64,000 nucleotides of DNA, from contig VYZB01000241.1 in assembly GCA_013397455.1 (NCBI GenBank), positions 35,057 through 99,056 of the forward strand, in the 5' to 3' direction. Position 1 is the first letter of the stretch. Each line of letters opens with the position of its first letter. A model generated the notes under the pieces. The model did no database searches and was not told the origin of the DNA. It saw only the letters and a program-made list of their open reading frames with translations. The stretch is from Crotophaga sulcirostris. Its lineage: Eukaryota; Chordata; Aves; Cuculiformes; Crotophagidae. The translations under genes and the position numbers were made by a program. Positions 24,839 to 39,104 of the stretch are shown piece after piece.

Positions 24839-27800
24839 CTGCAAACAGTATACAGACATTTACCTAAAAAGCAAATGCTACTTGCCATTAGAGATCCAAA
24901 TAATTTAAAAAAAATAAAACTTTTTTAAAGATAGATAAAGATAGATCAAAGAACTTGCTGCTGGCTGATGAATGTTCTCTAATGAGTCAAATAACACGCA
25001 AACCTCTTTCTCTAGCCTTCTCAAATTTTTAATGCCATTTCCTCTTCTAATTCTGCTCTGCATGAAGTCAAGGATAAAAGAGGTCCTTCCAGGAGACAGT
25101 GCAATTCCACTTGCATAACTGTGCTTACCACATCTTCAGCTCTCTCCATTCTCCTTCTCCTTTTCAACAACTAACTGGCTTACTGCTGAAGCTGGATTTA
25201 CCTGACCTTGTCAGTCCACACCACCAACAAGAATAAGAAGAAAAAGAACTGGGCAAAGACAGTTTGAAAATAGTCCACTTGCATGTAGTATTCATTATAT
25301 CCAATGCCACCCAGCAGACAACAGGAGAAGAGTGAGCTCGGCAAAATAATTTTTTTAAAAAAAAACAAAAATAAAAAAAAAGTTTTTTTGAATGAATCTT
25401 AATTGGAAGAATCTGAAACCTACCTGGCATTTGATGAGATCAGAACATGAATAATGGAAAAACAGTTACAGTGTGAGGCCCAGAGTTTTAGACTGGATAA
25501 TGACAGTATTCCTTTAGGCTTTGTACTTCTTAGGCACTTGCATATGTACTTCAGACACAAAATATTAGGTACCTGTTTTTAAAACTCTTAGCCTAAAGCA
25601 ACTTCATGTTTGTGACATGCTGTTCACTAACATTGATCTGCTTCCTCAGTCTGCAATTTTCTGTTGACATCCTGTCTAATTAGAATATAGCCCACTTGAA
25701 AAGCTTGACTGGTTGGAAAATTATATGGCACAGTATACCAAAGCAGTGATTTTTGGAACTATCAGACCTGATCAGGTCAAAAAGCAAATACATATTAAAA
25801 CAGAACGTAACCTTTTGAAAAACAAACCAAACCAAAACAAACCTCAAACTTTTAATAAATTGGTTTTATAAAGAAATGCTTATTGTATTCTTTATTTTGT
25901 TTTCGCTTATGCTTGAAGCACAAATGAGCACTTTTTTTTCTATTATGAATGGAAAAGGTGGAAGACCTCTAGATCTATAATAGTGATACAAGGGAAGGGA
26001 ATCTACTGGTTGAGTGATAGGTAGGCCTGTTTATTACCTATGAACCCTGAAATGATTGACACTATATATGCACAGAAAAGCTAAATTGTGTATTACTATG
26101 AATATGTTTATTTTATAACCTGTGCAATGTTACGCCAATCTGTATGTGTGTAATGATGTGTTGGGACTTACCTTCATCTAAACAGTCAAAATACTGTTCT
26201 GAGCATTGCTCTCTAAGAATTATCAGTTTAATAAATTTAGAGATAAAGCAAGGCATGGCAAAAAAACCCCAAACCCTTATTGATTTTAGAGCTGTTAGGT
26301 TAAGTAAACATGACATTTAAAAAGAGGAGGGAGAGAGCTCCAAGCTATGACATTCAGATCTGGGCATAAACCCCTCTAAAGGACAAGTTTTTCTTGAACT
26401 CACCTGGCACAGGGGTAGTTTCTCCTTTGATTTTGAATCCTGTGACAAGACATGGTTTTCATTAAATTCCTAGTTCACACAAAGAAGCGATGTTGTTTAC
26501 AGTGGTCACATAGAGTGTTTGCAAAATGTCTTATCAACTTGATAGCATTATAAGATTTAATTTTCACAAATGACCTGTAATTCCAGGTACTCTTCTAATT
26601 ATTTTCTTTTTGAAAAGTCACTGATCTACCCACTTAGGAAACTGAATGTTCTTAAGATAGGCATGCCTAAAGATGCCCAAATTAATAGTTGCTAGAAAAA
26701 CATAGCTCAGATATCCAAAAAAGGGAGAGGAATGAAAATCGAGAGCAGTCAAAGAAGTTTTCCAATACTAATGAAAAAGGAAACTTAAAAAAATTCATCT
26801 TATTTCAGAAGTTCCATGTGGTACAATCTCATCTACAGTGAACATTGAGGAAAATATAGTGTATACAAGAAGAAATTAAACTACTATAAAATTACAGATA
26901 AGTTATTTTCTGAATGATCTTCCATTAAGACTATTTTTTTCATACAGTAACAGTTAGATACAGTGGGTTTTGTTTAACTTTTATATGCTTTATGTATTTC
27001 TACAGATTTCAGAATTACATACATTATATACATTAAAAATACATTACAAAATAGAAAAATAAAACCGAAATTTCTTATTATTTTTGAAAGAAAAAGATAA
27101 AATGGAGAAGGAAACTACAGTTCAGGATTCCTGCTGAGTCTTTTGGGGTTTTAAGCTAAGTCTTTATGGGCTACATACATTTAAAACAAAATATATAAAT
27201 TTTCCACAATCTAGTGCGAAATGTACATTTCTGATTGCACTTTCTTTCTGCCTAAGCAGATATGAGTTAATTTATTACTTGTATAGCATAAGGACACTCA
27301 ATAGATCAGATTTGCACAGGGCTGTGCCACACAGTGTTTCGTAGCCTAGTCTAAAAGTTCCAGGCTTTTCCGTTTTGTTCCACTCTTGGTCTTTCCAGAA
27401 AAGAAGTTGGTGGTCATGGTGGATTTTGCCAGATTTAATTTTCTGTTTTCTTATCTCAAATAAAATAACATAAGAAGGCAAGAAAGTTTGTAAGAAAGGA
27501 TAACATATACATATATTTATTTCAACATTATGTTCTATAATTCTTATTTATTTATTATCACAGTAGTACCTAAGTGACACAATTGAGTGCGTCTGTACAA
27601 AGTTGAATATTTTACAGCTATAAAACATAGCACAGTTTCTGCCTAAAACAACTGCAGCTGAATGAAGCTCCAGTTGCCAGCTCCAGCTGTAAATGGGATC
27701 CATGCATTTGCACTTGTAGTCTGGATTTTTCCACTCCAGTCATGTTCATATAGTCAGATCCATGTTTTTGAAACCTGGTGTCAGAATCAGACTGTGCAGA

Positions 27801-30800
27801 TCCAGTTGCAGAATTTGGGTACATTTATATTTCTTTGCTTTTATCAAGATACAAATTTTGTATCAGCAATTTGTTTTGCTACTAACAGTGCTTTTTTTTT
27901 TATTTTTTTTTTAAGTATCTAAACATATCAGTAACCTTGAAACCTACAGTAGGCATGGACTGGTTGTGTCCATCAATCGTGTATTGTTCACAGCCCTGAA
28001 AAAAAGAAAAAACCTAACAATTATCAACAGTGTAAGTCCCACTGAATTTAACCACTAAGAAATACATTGAAACCACTGATACTTTCAAGGAAAACTTGCA
28101 AAGAATAAAGACGTTAATCTCCAGCAGTGTTAAAAGTAAAGTGCACTTGTGCACCAAATTATCCTGGTCAGAGTGATTGACCTTGGGACTGTAATGAGAA
28201 CTTGAGTGACAGGTTGGATATAGTAGTCTGGGTCTCACCCTAAACCTGAAACCCTGTCAAAATTCCTCTTCTTGCTCCTTTGGTAAAGGACTGTTTAATT
28301 CCTCCTGCTGATATGCTCAAAACCTTCACTTGTCTTGAAGGTAAATACAGCCTTAGGGGGCCTGCAATAAGATTAGGAGCAAACAAAAAGGTTAAATTGC
28401 CATCTCATTGAGACGTTTAAACCCATGCCTGCAATTTGTAAGCTGCAGCCCTCTGTCTAAGCCTTGTGGCAGGGACGAACACAGCCTACTGATTCCTATG
28501 AAGAATCGATAGTCCTAAAAATGTGATTTAATTTCTGGATGCTGATAGGATACAGACAAAGCTTAAAAATAAACTCAGAAGAATGAAGAATTACTGAAAT
28601 GAATAAACTCCACCCCTGTAACACCATTATCTGACTTTCAAAGAGATAGAGGGTTTCTATGTGTTATAGTGCAATTGTCAAAACAGAGGTACTAGAGACA
28701 AAGCTAGGGTAGATTAGTGTCATAGAACTGCCTTTAAAATCAGGTAACCAATACGGGGTGGAAAAAAGTATAGGCTACAACTTCAGTTCCTAATCATGGC
28801 TGCTAAGTGCTGGGTATAGAGTATTAGTTCTTAAAATATGTATAATGTGGTTTGTGATTTGCTTTTGAGTCACCATGAAATACCAGGGATGCTGTAGTTA
28901 CCCGAGTCGTCTCTTCTGCTGCAAGACGGATCATGCATATGTAGACTAGACTTAATAAGATGAAGCTGACCTCTGTGGCAGTATCTTCTGTGTGAGACAG
29001 AATTTACAAAGCATTAAAATGCATTGTCGAAAAAGGCAAATGCTAAACTCTGTATTCTTAATTAATTGAAGAATTCACATCTATTCACTTCCACTTAGTC
29101 TTTTTTTTTTTCTCTCCGCTGCACAACTAAGAAAACAGGCAGGTAGATGTATCAATGTTCTTTCCACACTTATTTTGTATACTTGTGTAGAAACAAACAA
29201 CCCTTTACAAAGTTTGAAAAATTTTAATTTAGAATTTTGATTCATCAATATATACCTGCCATACATCAGTAGAATTTAACTGAAGTAGGTGGAGTTTTTT
29301 TGACATAGACATTGATCAGTTCAATGATGAATAAAGCCCTTTAAACATTGTTTTCAAAAGCACTCAGGTGATTCCCACCACTAACTTTTTTTAAAATGTT
29401 ATGCTCGAAATACTTTTTATCTTTTAAAGCTGAAGGAGAGAGAAAACTCCTCAAGAGAATAAATCAGAGTATCTAAGCTTGGGCTTCTGCCCTGGACCAT
29501 TCTTTTGGTGGAGGTTATTTTTCATCATTGCTCATAGATTTAATTTCTTCTCCTTAAAGTCAGTCTTTTCAAACGCACCACCCTTGTATTGTTGATATTA
29601 AAATCAATGGAAACTTTACACCAATGTTGAATACTTTTGAAGAAAACCATACCTTTTGCATCCAAATTACTTTTTTTGCATGCATTCACAGTATCTCTTG
29701 AAATTACTCCATGTCTTATATATTTTCATTAATGTCTCTGCTTTTTCAGCTATACTGCAAGATTTTCATCCACTTGCACTAATTTCATGAAGTGGCAGCA
29801 GACCACAACTAATCCACCATGTCAGAGTGTAAATAACTCCAACAGATCAGTCAGATCCTGTTTACATAATGCTTTATTGACTCTCAGTGTAAAAGACGGA
29901 AATTTTGCATGAGTTTTACTCACACAAATCTACTTGCAAACACTATAGCCATCAACCAAGTTAATTATCTCATTTATTATATTTAAATTTTGTAAAAAAG
30001 AATCCATTTCAAGAGCATTAGTAAAGTTCTGTAGGGTTGGTTTATTAATATCTATTATTCTTATTACGATCATCATTATCTTCAACTTTGCACAATACCA
30101 TCAGTGAAATGCAACATGTAAGAGTCTTCCACCATATTACATAAACGTTCAGAAGCATGTTTACGTGTCCCTTATGAGAAGTACTTTCCCATAGAGTTCA
30201 TGTCAAGCAAACTCAAACCTGATGAATTAGAATGCCTCAGAGCATGAGACAGCATGTGCATGCAACAGCTGGAAAGGCTTCTTGGCATTGAAGTAGTCCT
30301 GAAGCAAAAGCTCAGGGTATTAGGAAATCTAAAGACTGATGCAGATAGATCCTGTATGGATTTCCCAGTAGCCCTTAACTACTGATGAATGTTAGTGCAA
30401 TGAGAAGTCAATAATTACCTGATTAATATGAAGTTCCATCAATAGATACTATTTTACTAATGCTGATAATGATAAATACATGCACAAAAGCTTGCAGAGT
30501 CAGGGCTATATTGAGCCATGTAGCCTCTATTGGAAAGTAGAAATCAGTTTTCCAAAAATGAATTACCCAGTGATTCCAGTTGGTCTAATGTCAATCCAGT
30601 TTCTTCAGTTGGAATTCCAGTGCTACCCATTTCAGCTAAGGCACAACGTGCTGTGCTGAAAATGTCTGAATTACAACCAACTCAAGCTCAAAAGCTGTTC
30701 TTCTGCACATTGCCTCTCATTTTATTATCGAAAAACTAAACTGAATCCCAACATTCTGTATGAATGAAAGTGAAGAAAATCAGTGTGATATATTTCTCCT

Positions 30801-33800
30801 GCTATACTGTAAGATTGTTCACCTATGTACTGAAGTTAATTTCTCTGTATACTGTGAGACAAAACAAGAAGGCTCCAGCATCAGTAGCTCTAGCTCAAAT
30901 TCCACATCTGGAACTGCTTAGTAATGTATATGTAAAAATTATTTTGATAGACAACACAATAAAATCCTACTCAGACAGCATTACACTCCTAAGTAATGTT
31001 GCTGGCTCAACTCAATAATTCTAACACTATTGCTAGATACAGATTTTCTACTGTTGTATTTGCCACTTTTCATAGTTAAGCATTTCGGTAAAGACTGGAG
31101 GCATTGATCGCGTAGAAGGACACATGTAACATAGTAAGTGCATCTTTCTGCACATTAATTCCTCTTGCTGGTTTATGCATAGATGATCTCCCAGTATAGC
31201 AGAGAAATCCAAGAAGCTGTAGCAATTAGACGTGACAAGACATTTTCCACATACTGTTTTGTCTAATGAACTGTCAGAGAATACAGTTGCCCTGACTTTT
31301 AATTACTGCACCACCCACAGTTAGGAGAAGTTCACCTACCTCTTCTGTCTGAGACTTAATTTATCTTCTTAAATACATCCTTATTAAAAGTGATGGATCC
31401 CAGTCTGGACATTTGCTAAACAGCGTAATGTAACAAAAAGGCAATGTTATGGTAAGCAGTGTCTTTCAGAGCAGTCATTCTTTTTGACTTAGAAAGAACA
31501 TTCATTTCCTTCCTAATGAATCAAATTCTCTGCCTTCCCAAAGCAATGAGAATTTTCTCATCAAAAGTAAGTTCAGGCTTTATGTGACAAATGTTAAGCA
31601 TTTCCCTTAGACTATCTTGGATAAATTAGTAGACTGAAAGGGAAAAAAATCCTTGATACTGCTCTGTACTGATCCCAAGGAAATTCTCCTTAATAAATTT
31701 GTTACATATTAAAAAGCTTAATTTTAGCTACTAAAAAATAGCTATGTCAAAGTGACTATGGCTCAACATGCATTAGGGCTGAAATCTGGAAAGTGTAGGA
31801 AATACAGCTTTTTAGGTAAAACATTATTCCATGAAACTGACATACAAAGCTGTTTGCATTATACTTTTTCATAAATATATTCCTTGTTATCTTTTGCTGT
31901 ACTCACTATTTTATTAACAGGATTCTTACCATGATTAAAACCACAGGATTTTTTATTATTTTCTACCAACTATAAAAGTCTTACATAATATGAAGGATGT
32001 TTTTATAGAAATGATATCACACATAGAGTAAGAACATAAAATACTGTTGAAACAAGGCATCTCAACATATAAGCTATAAGAATAAACTATATTTTTTTGG
32101 TAACTACAATGCTTCAATAGACATCAGACCAAAAAAATTAATTCCAAAATAAAATCTTCATTCACAGCAAAAGAAGTTCTCTGCTGGTCTCCCTGAGCAT
32201 ATACTTTAGTTCTAGGGCTAAACCCAAAGCAGAGTCAGTGCAAACCTTCATAATTAAATGATCTGTAACCACTTGCCTACTGATAGCCACAGGTTAAGGG
32301 GAGTTCGGGGAAACCCAACCAAGATCAGCTTCCCACACTCACAGGCAAGACCTATTATTCTCTGGAATGGAAAGCCCAGTAATTCTGAGACAAACTAAAG
32401 TGCAATTAAAATTATAAACAGAAAGATTAAGAGACCTTGAGGTGCTTTCTGCAAGAGTATTTCAGGCCCGTGGTACCCCTTCCAGAAAGTCTTTGTAAAG
32501 AAACACCTGCATGGCCTCAGATGGAAACACCAGATGATGACAGATATGAATACATGTGTGTTTTCAGATTGGTGGGAGGCTTGCACAGAGGAGGTATGAA
32601 CGATTGTGGTCATGGAGAGGAGGATAGTAAACCAAACCATGGGAGTCAAGAGGAGCCCAGGAATTCCCATAGATAATGCAATGTACTGAAGGAAATCAGG
32701 CTTTAGCCTGAAGAGTTGTTCTTGCAGCTGCTTTAACCAACCCCTTAAGACACCTGAATCAGTGAAAACAACCTGTTCTTTTAAGACTATACTAAATAAT
32801 GATGTCTGAGGAGGTCTGGCATAGGAAAAGAAAAAATACTTGTTGTTAGGAAGGCTGAGTAATAAGGCTTATCCTGCTACAGTTTTTATCTTTAAAGATG
32901 ATTAGGGCTGGAGAAAAAGACCATTTGAAAAATGGTGCTTAAAGATGCATAGCTTTGCATCTTCTGTGAGGCATGAATTTTATACATATAATATAAAATT
33001 CAGAAAGGAGATGACACTTGATTTAAATTACCAGAGGTGCTCATATGCTCCCTTGCATTCGAGGTATAACTACTTACTTCTACTGAGATGGAACTTCCAC
33101 ATTCCAGCAAAGCAAACACTAACCCATCTCAGTCTGAAAATGAAATTTCCTGCATTGCCTTCCTATCATTTGGATTCAGTGTGATTAACTATTGTAGAAG
33201 AAAATCTAATGTAGATACTGTTTTTAAAGGGGCACTAATCCTATGCCATAATATTTTATTAATCCAGAGAGTTTTTGAAAAATAATATAAAAACCTTATT
33301 GTTCCTTATTTCAGTTTGGGAAAATATCCCAATACATTCTCAGTAAAATAAAAGTCAGAAGCCTTGAGCACTAAAATATTTTTCCTGCTCAAGAGAGACA
33401 CTAGTAAAAGATGTAATGGGATTAAAAGATCTAAAATTAGGTGTTCTGGTTGAGGGATCTTGGGTCTTTATTACATATCATATACTGAAATGTGGAAACA
33501 TTTGTTATAAGTTGTTAGTTATAAACCACACAGACAGTCCCGATCAGCAAAATTCTTTATAGCCGACAAAGAAAATTAATTCTGCAGTCTACATGGCAAA
33601 CTGTCAGCTACAGTAAATCTAGGTTAATCCCTCCGTGAAAACTCTCAAGACTGCATTACTTTTTTACTGTTTTCTATAACTAGTACAGGTTCTGCACTGA
33701 GATTCCACTGTGAATAGAAAAAAAACTGTCCTAAAAATAATGGTAATATATGAAGTTCTTAATTCAGTTTTCACAGCAATATCCATATAAACACAAAAAA

Positions 33801-34094
33801 TCATATTTCATTAATTCTCGTGAAAGAGCAGAAGGTAAAATTTACAGCGTTGTAGGGGGAGGTGTATTAGTAGAAGATTCCTTATGATACTAAATTTCAA
33901 ACGTTCATATTCCAAAGAACTGAGCAAAATTTTGTCTTGCACTGCTAGTAAGGACATCCCAAAAACGTCTTGCATATTTTTAGAATAAAGCAGCTGCTAT
34001 GTCTTTGCTGACTTTTTACATGTCTGATTGTGCAGTTCTTCCAGAAATTAACACCATGCCTTAATGACAGAAGAAACATAGAAAAAACCTAATA
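24839..34094. other. Long AT-rich non-coding stretch
   Basis: No recognised gene or interspersed repeat over about 9 kb. Homopolymer-rich sequence lies at about 25350-25390 (T and A runs) and 27891-27914 (T runs). Open frames are below 95 codons from a start codon. One minus-strand stop-to-stop frame (32395 to about 32864, ~155 codons) with a hydrophobic segment is discussed as a finding but is not annotated as a gene. Confidence 0.6.
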
Positions 34095-34113
34095 TTGGTT
34101 GGTTGGTTGGTTA
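34095..34113. repeat. (TTGG)n simple repeat
   Basis: Four to five units of TTGG/GGTT in a row. A short microsatellite. Confidence 0.9.
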
Positions 34114-35041
34114 GCAGGAAAAGAGGACAAAGGAAGATCCATAACATATTTAAACAGGACTAGGAACCATTTTTCAAAGACAAAATAATGCTGTATTTTA
34201 GATTGCTGGAACAGATTTATAGTTATTCCTTATTAAAATTCTGAGTGGTTTTTTTCCTTTTTTTCTGAGACAAACACACTTTTCTTTTTCTGAATAACAG
34301 AACCTTAGGTTTGTGTCAAAGTGATCTTAAGAGATGCTATTATGCTTTTTACTGAATTGTATCATTTTTCACGTTTTCATAACTGTATTTAAAAGGCAGA
34401 ATGCATTCTCAATCTGCAGCTAGTAAAAAACAAGCCCTGAAAATACTTGATAACTCATAAATCTTGATGGACTCAGATGATGTGATTTATTTTACTCTCT
34501 TTTTATTTTCCATGGCTTTGGTGTTACCTACAGATTTTTACCACTTATCTTCCAATATTAAATGAAGCGCAGGGCAGTGGTGGGGAAGAACAGCAACAGA
34601 AAGGCTATCTTTCTACTTTAGGAATATAACTCACTAACCCTGTATTAGAAATCATACATTAATAGTACTTATTTTATATTTTTTGTTATAGCTCATTACT
34701 CACCTGTGTTTCCTTATGGTCCTTATCACAATGAAAGCATGGTTTCCATACCTAATATTTTGTATAGCAATCATGCTTTACATACCTAATTAATACTATA
34801 CAGTTGAGGACTACTATGCAAATAATATTGCATATCCTTAAGTGCTTGTTACAAGAATGTAAAGCTGCTTTTCATAGAAAATACAACTCATAGCCTGCTT
34901 GCATTTTCCCTTAAAAAAATGTAAGTGTAAATCTGTGCTACTTTTCCATCAAAGAAAGACATTTAATGGATTTCACAGAAGAAAAGGTCATGTGGTATTA
35001 AACAGTATACTGTTGGATCTGTTACATCAGTGAGTTACTTC
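34114..35041. other. AT-rich non-coding sequence
   Basis: Nothing recognisable. No open frame of note. Confidence 0.65.
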
Positions 35042-35085
35042 GACGGATGGTTCCTCTGCCTCAGACGGATGGTTCCTCTGCCTCA
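35042..35085. repeat. Exact 22-bp tandem duplication
   Basis: Two identical copies of a 22-base unit beginning GACGGATGGTTCC stand head to tail (35042-35063 and 35064-35085). Perfect identity indicates a recent duplication. Confidence 0.97.
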
Positions 35086-38000
35086 TTCTCCCATATCTTT
35101 CTCTCTTCAAGACCTTAACACAGTTCCTGACACTAAATCTTTTTCCAATGAGGTGAGAAGACCATTTATTTAGAGAACAGCAATAATCCTGAGTGAGATG
35201 TGACTACAAAGGGAGGGAGGGAACAGACAATTTACATCAGTCTCATGTCTTCAGAAATGCCCTCACCAAAGCTGCATTTTCCTCTTTAAAAGAAGAACAT
35301 ATTCACACACTTACAAACTTGAGACTCCAGTCAATGGCACACTTGACAGATATGCAGAGCAGTAGCAGAGGAGACTAGTGCCAGTCCCACTGGAAATGAC
35401 CCACCCATCCCCTTGAACCCCTTGCACAGAACTGCCCAGAGCAATCTGGCCCACACAGGGGCTGCTCTGTGGAAAACAGCATAGCTATGACTCACTGAGC
35501 AAAGCCTGCTATGGATCACAAAACAACAAAGTCTTGTTAGACCCCCATCAGTTCCCACCAACCTGAGGTTACTGCATGTTGGAGATAAGTGAAGGCAGGC
35601 CCCATTAGCATAGTTCAGCAAAAAAAGACATCATCTGCATCAACGAGAGGTATATAATTTTGACACTCCACATCACCTGTGTTCCTCCTTTAGACTAGCA
35701 GAAATTGTATAATTAAGGGCTGGTCCTGTTCATAGTCTTCAAATGAACCTGCCACGAGATAGTGCAAGAAATGTATAATAGCATGATATACTAATTCAAA
35801 TAAAAGGTATGAAAAAAACTAACTAAGAATAGTTTAAAAATGCTTCATTAAAAAGTCAATCAGCTTCTTCATTAACCAAGGCACTGACCCAGACTTCAGT
35901 GAAAGCAATGGGCTGCCCTGCTCCCCTCACCCCTCTCCAGGAGCAGTTAGGTTTTCTAAGCCCCTAAACTTTCAGTGATTTTGCAGATTTTCAGGGATTA
36001 AGACATTCACATAGTACCAAAAGTTGTGACTAGGAGAAACCCCTACTTTTCTGCAGGTGGAATCCAGATAAGAGACCTGCAATATCAAACATAGTTTAGA
36101 TACCAATGATAAGAGTATTAAATTCCCACCATATTTTGGAGAAGCCTGTGAGATATAATTTTCTGTGTTGTCTCAGATTGGATGGAGAAGCCAAGTGACT
36201 GCAACATTCAGTCTCCGGGGGGGGTAAAACCCAACAAACACAAGAACTTTCAACTTCTATACAAATTGTGTAACTACCTTTGACAATTTTCATATTAAAT
36301 ACTTTCCTAAACGTGCACTTTCGAAGACATGTTGTGCAGTTCTTTGTAAAGACTGTGCATGTAGTGTTCAGTAAATTTAAAAAATTTATTGTATACAGAG
36401 TGTACAAACTATATAATCACATAGCATAGACATACAGAATTTTGTTTATGGGTAAATGAGCGTCAAAAGAGTTTGGGTTTATTTTATAGAGATTTTAAAG
36501 ACTAAGGTTATAGTAGAAATTAGGGAAAGTATTGTCTGTTCAGGAACTGCAGTGATTTCAAATTGCATTCGATCAAAATAATTCTAAATAAGATTTAACT
36601 AATACTTGCATGAGGATTGTTCAAAGTTTAGAGTGAAAATGAATCAGAGATGCAGTTAGAGGATGGAGCTACAATCAGCCCTTCTCATAGCAAGAACTTA
36701 GGTTTGGATTTTTGCCATCTTCCTCTCTGACTGAGGTTTTTCATGTGATTTCAGCCTTGCATGAAACAAGAAAAACTCCCCTAGGAGTAAGTTAAAATCA
36801 GGAATATTGTTTAACATAAACTAAAATTTAAGAATATTGACAATGGAATCTGCAGATTAGTTGGCAATATCGAAGTTCCCTTTGTTCTAACTACATGAAG
36901 GAACCACTTTCCTGACTATGGGACTCTTGAGAATACTGTCCTCTGATGTTCTGTTCCTGGCTTGGGGAAAGAAGTATATTGCTAAATATCACATATAATG
37001 CTCAGTGGCTGAAAAAAATCCTAATTCAGTTTCAAATGACAGATAAAGGATGATTGTTTTCCATTCATTTCTTCTAAAGAAATTTAAATTATATCATTTG
37101 AAATTATGTTTTTATTATATGCAAAGAGAAGACACAGATAAGACATGAAATAACACGTTCTCCTTAAAAGTCTTCATGAAATAATAAATATATAGTTTAA
37201 ATTGAATATACTTTTGTAATCTTTGTATGGAAAGTCAAGGTCACATTAAGTTGGAAAACAACATAGAAATTGAGATGGAAGCATTTTAAGAGTTTAAATT
37301 GACATTACAGTCAAGAACAAAAGTAGATTTAGGATCCTTCATCTACAGTATCTGTATTTAAAACTTATGTAGCAGCCCAGAGAAATTCTGTGGAAATATC
37401 AAGAAGTAGGTAGAATTTCCATGTCCCTTTAGCAATGAAGGAAAGCCTTTTCTTTCTGGTCTTTCTCTAGATGATCATTTCTCAAATGGTTGGGTTGTCC
37501 CACTGCCCTTTAGGTTTACACTTAAGTCCATAAACACATGGTTCTAATGAATTTTAATGAATCTTTAGGAGGTTTTTTGCATTAGTCAGTAGTTTGTAGT
37601 GGTAGCACATATTGCGCATTAATAATAGACATATTTCCATTTCCAAGCCAGCTATTGAACAGCATACCTTCTTCTTAAAATAATACATTGGGGAAAATGT
37701 TACACTAGTTGCTCTGAAAATCATAATAAAACAAAGGTACATATCAATGGCAATGAAGCTGAGTAAAAAGCAGTTATTTATTAAAGCAAGGTCTTAATTA
37801 GCAGTCCATTGGTAAAGAATTTCAAAGTCATTTGCGCGTGAATGAGTATATAATGAGTCAGACTTTATTTGGGTTTCAGTCTAAAGAAAAGGGATGAGGA
37901 AAAGAGTCACGTTGCTACAGAAGTGATGAAACTTATTTTTGTCCATTAGAGCTTCAGTCTTCCTCAGTTTAAAAGCAGACACAATCTATTTGAAGTTTTA

Positions 38001-38517
38001 GTGAATGCATCTGGCCACGATCACCCTGACTGACTTTCAGCACTGAGTGAAGTAATCAGAAGTCACCTGGAGGAAGTCAAGCCCCATATCCAGCCACAGT
38101 CACTATTAGATGGTAAGCCCACTGTGGGGGACTGAATGTCCTTCAGGATATGGCATTGTCTCTCCTTTGGTCAACAGAAGACAATTTTTGTTAGAACAGC
38201 TGCAACTTGATCAGCTAGTCTTCTGTTCTGGCCAGGTGTCTCTTGTGAGAGAATGAAACCAGTTTCTCTTTAGGCAACACAGTTGGGTAGCTCTTGTACT
38301 TTTCTCTAAGCAAGTACAACTCTACCATCTGATGCTAATTAGGGAAGACCTCTTCCTACCTCTGATCCCTTGCTTTTATAAGAAAGGTAAGGGTTTTAGG
38401 AACTATCTAGTTTTTGTTCTTTTTTCATGAATGAAGTAGAAATAACTTGGTGCAGTGTTTCACAGCTACACCACTATTATTATCATCCATTTTTTCTGCG
38501 TTCTATAGTGTGGTGCG
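35086..38517. other. Non-coding sequence
   Basis: No gene recognised. 35330-35620 is more GC-rich and has a 96-codon minus-strand open frame without known motifs. 36096-36407 has a 103-codon minus-strand open frame, also unrecognised. A G8 run lies at 36217-36224. Confidence 0.6.
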
Positions 38518-38555
38518 CAAATGATCTTCTGATCATCAAATGATTTTCTGATCTT
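38518..38555. repeat. 19-bp imperfect tandem duplication
   Basis: CAAATGATCTTCTGATCAT (38518-38536) is followed directly by CAAATGATTTTCTGATCTT (38537-38555), with 17 of 19 positions identical. It sits at the left border of the GC-rich block that starts near 38560. Confidence 0.93.
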
Positions 38556-38559
38556 CTGA

Positions 38560-39104
38560 ATGATTTCAATGACAAGGATGTACTGGGCCACTAACAAGAG
38601 CCCTGTCAGCTATGGGGGAGCCAATGCCCATGTACTCTGGATCCCTAAGGTGGATGAGCCAGAAGCTGCACCCAACCAGCAGCAGGGCAGAGCTCTCACC
38701 AAGAAAGGCTCAAGCCTGTGGCACATGAGCACAGCAAGCATGGCAGGGCTGCTGACAATAACAGGTTGTGCCAGTGGTCCAGTGACCTTCAGACAAATTC
38801 AGAGTGCAGGTCAGGTTCAACATCTATGCAGGAAGTCCATCCAATAAGTCAGGCACAGCAAAAGGCAGATGTCATTCTGGAAACAGCAGCAGTACAGCCC
38901 AAGAAGTGAATGGGAGCCTAGCTTGAGCTGAAAACAGGGCTACTGGGATGTAGGCAAGGGAGCGGGGGAGAGGTGAGGGCAGTCGGGGTCATTAGGACCT
39001 TCTTACTGCAGTGAAAAGCAGTCCATCTTTACTGTCTGCAGGCCCTGCAGCTTGTGCCTTTTAACTCAGGCATTGCTCACAGCGAAAGGGGTGATGCAGC
39101 AGGT
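38560..39104. other. GC-rich block of unknown nature
   Basis: For about 545 bases the composition changes sharply from the AT-rich surroundings to GC-rich, with many GCAG, CAGC and AGCC words but few CpG dinucleotides, so it is not a classical CpG island. A 95-codon plus-strand open frame (38560-38847) is unrecognised, as is a 63-codon overlapping frame. The block could be an unannotated repeat, a decayed coding insertion or the upstream region of a transcription unit. I cannot decide which from sequence alone. Confidence 0.5.

Noticed and set aside
25130..25390. Possible retroposed sequence before the A-rich tract at 25354-25383
   Set aside because: The A-rich tract is interrupted by C and T and follows a T run. 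There is no AATAAA at the right distance and no recognisable source.
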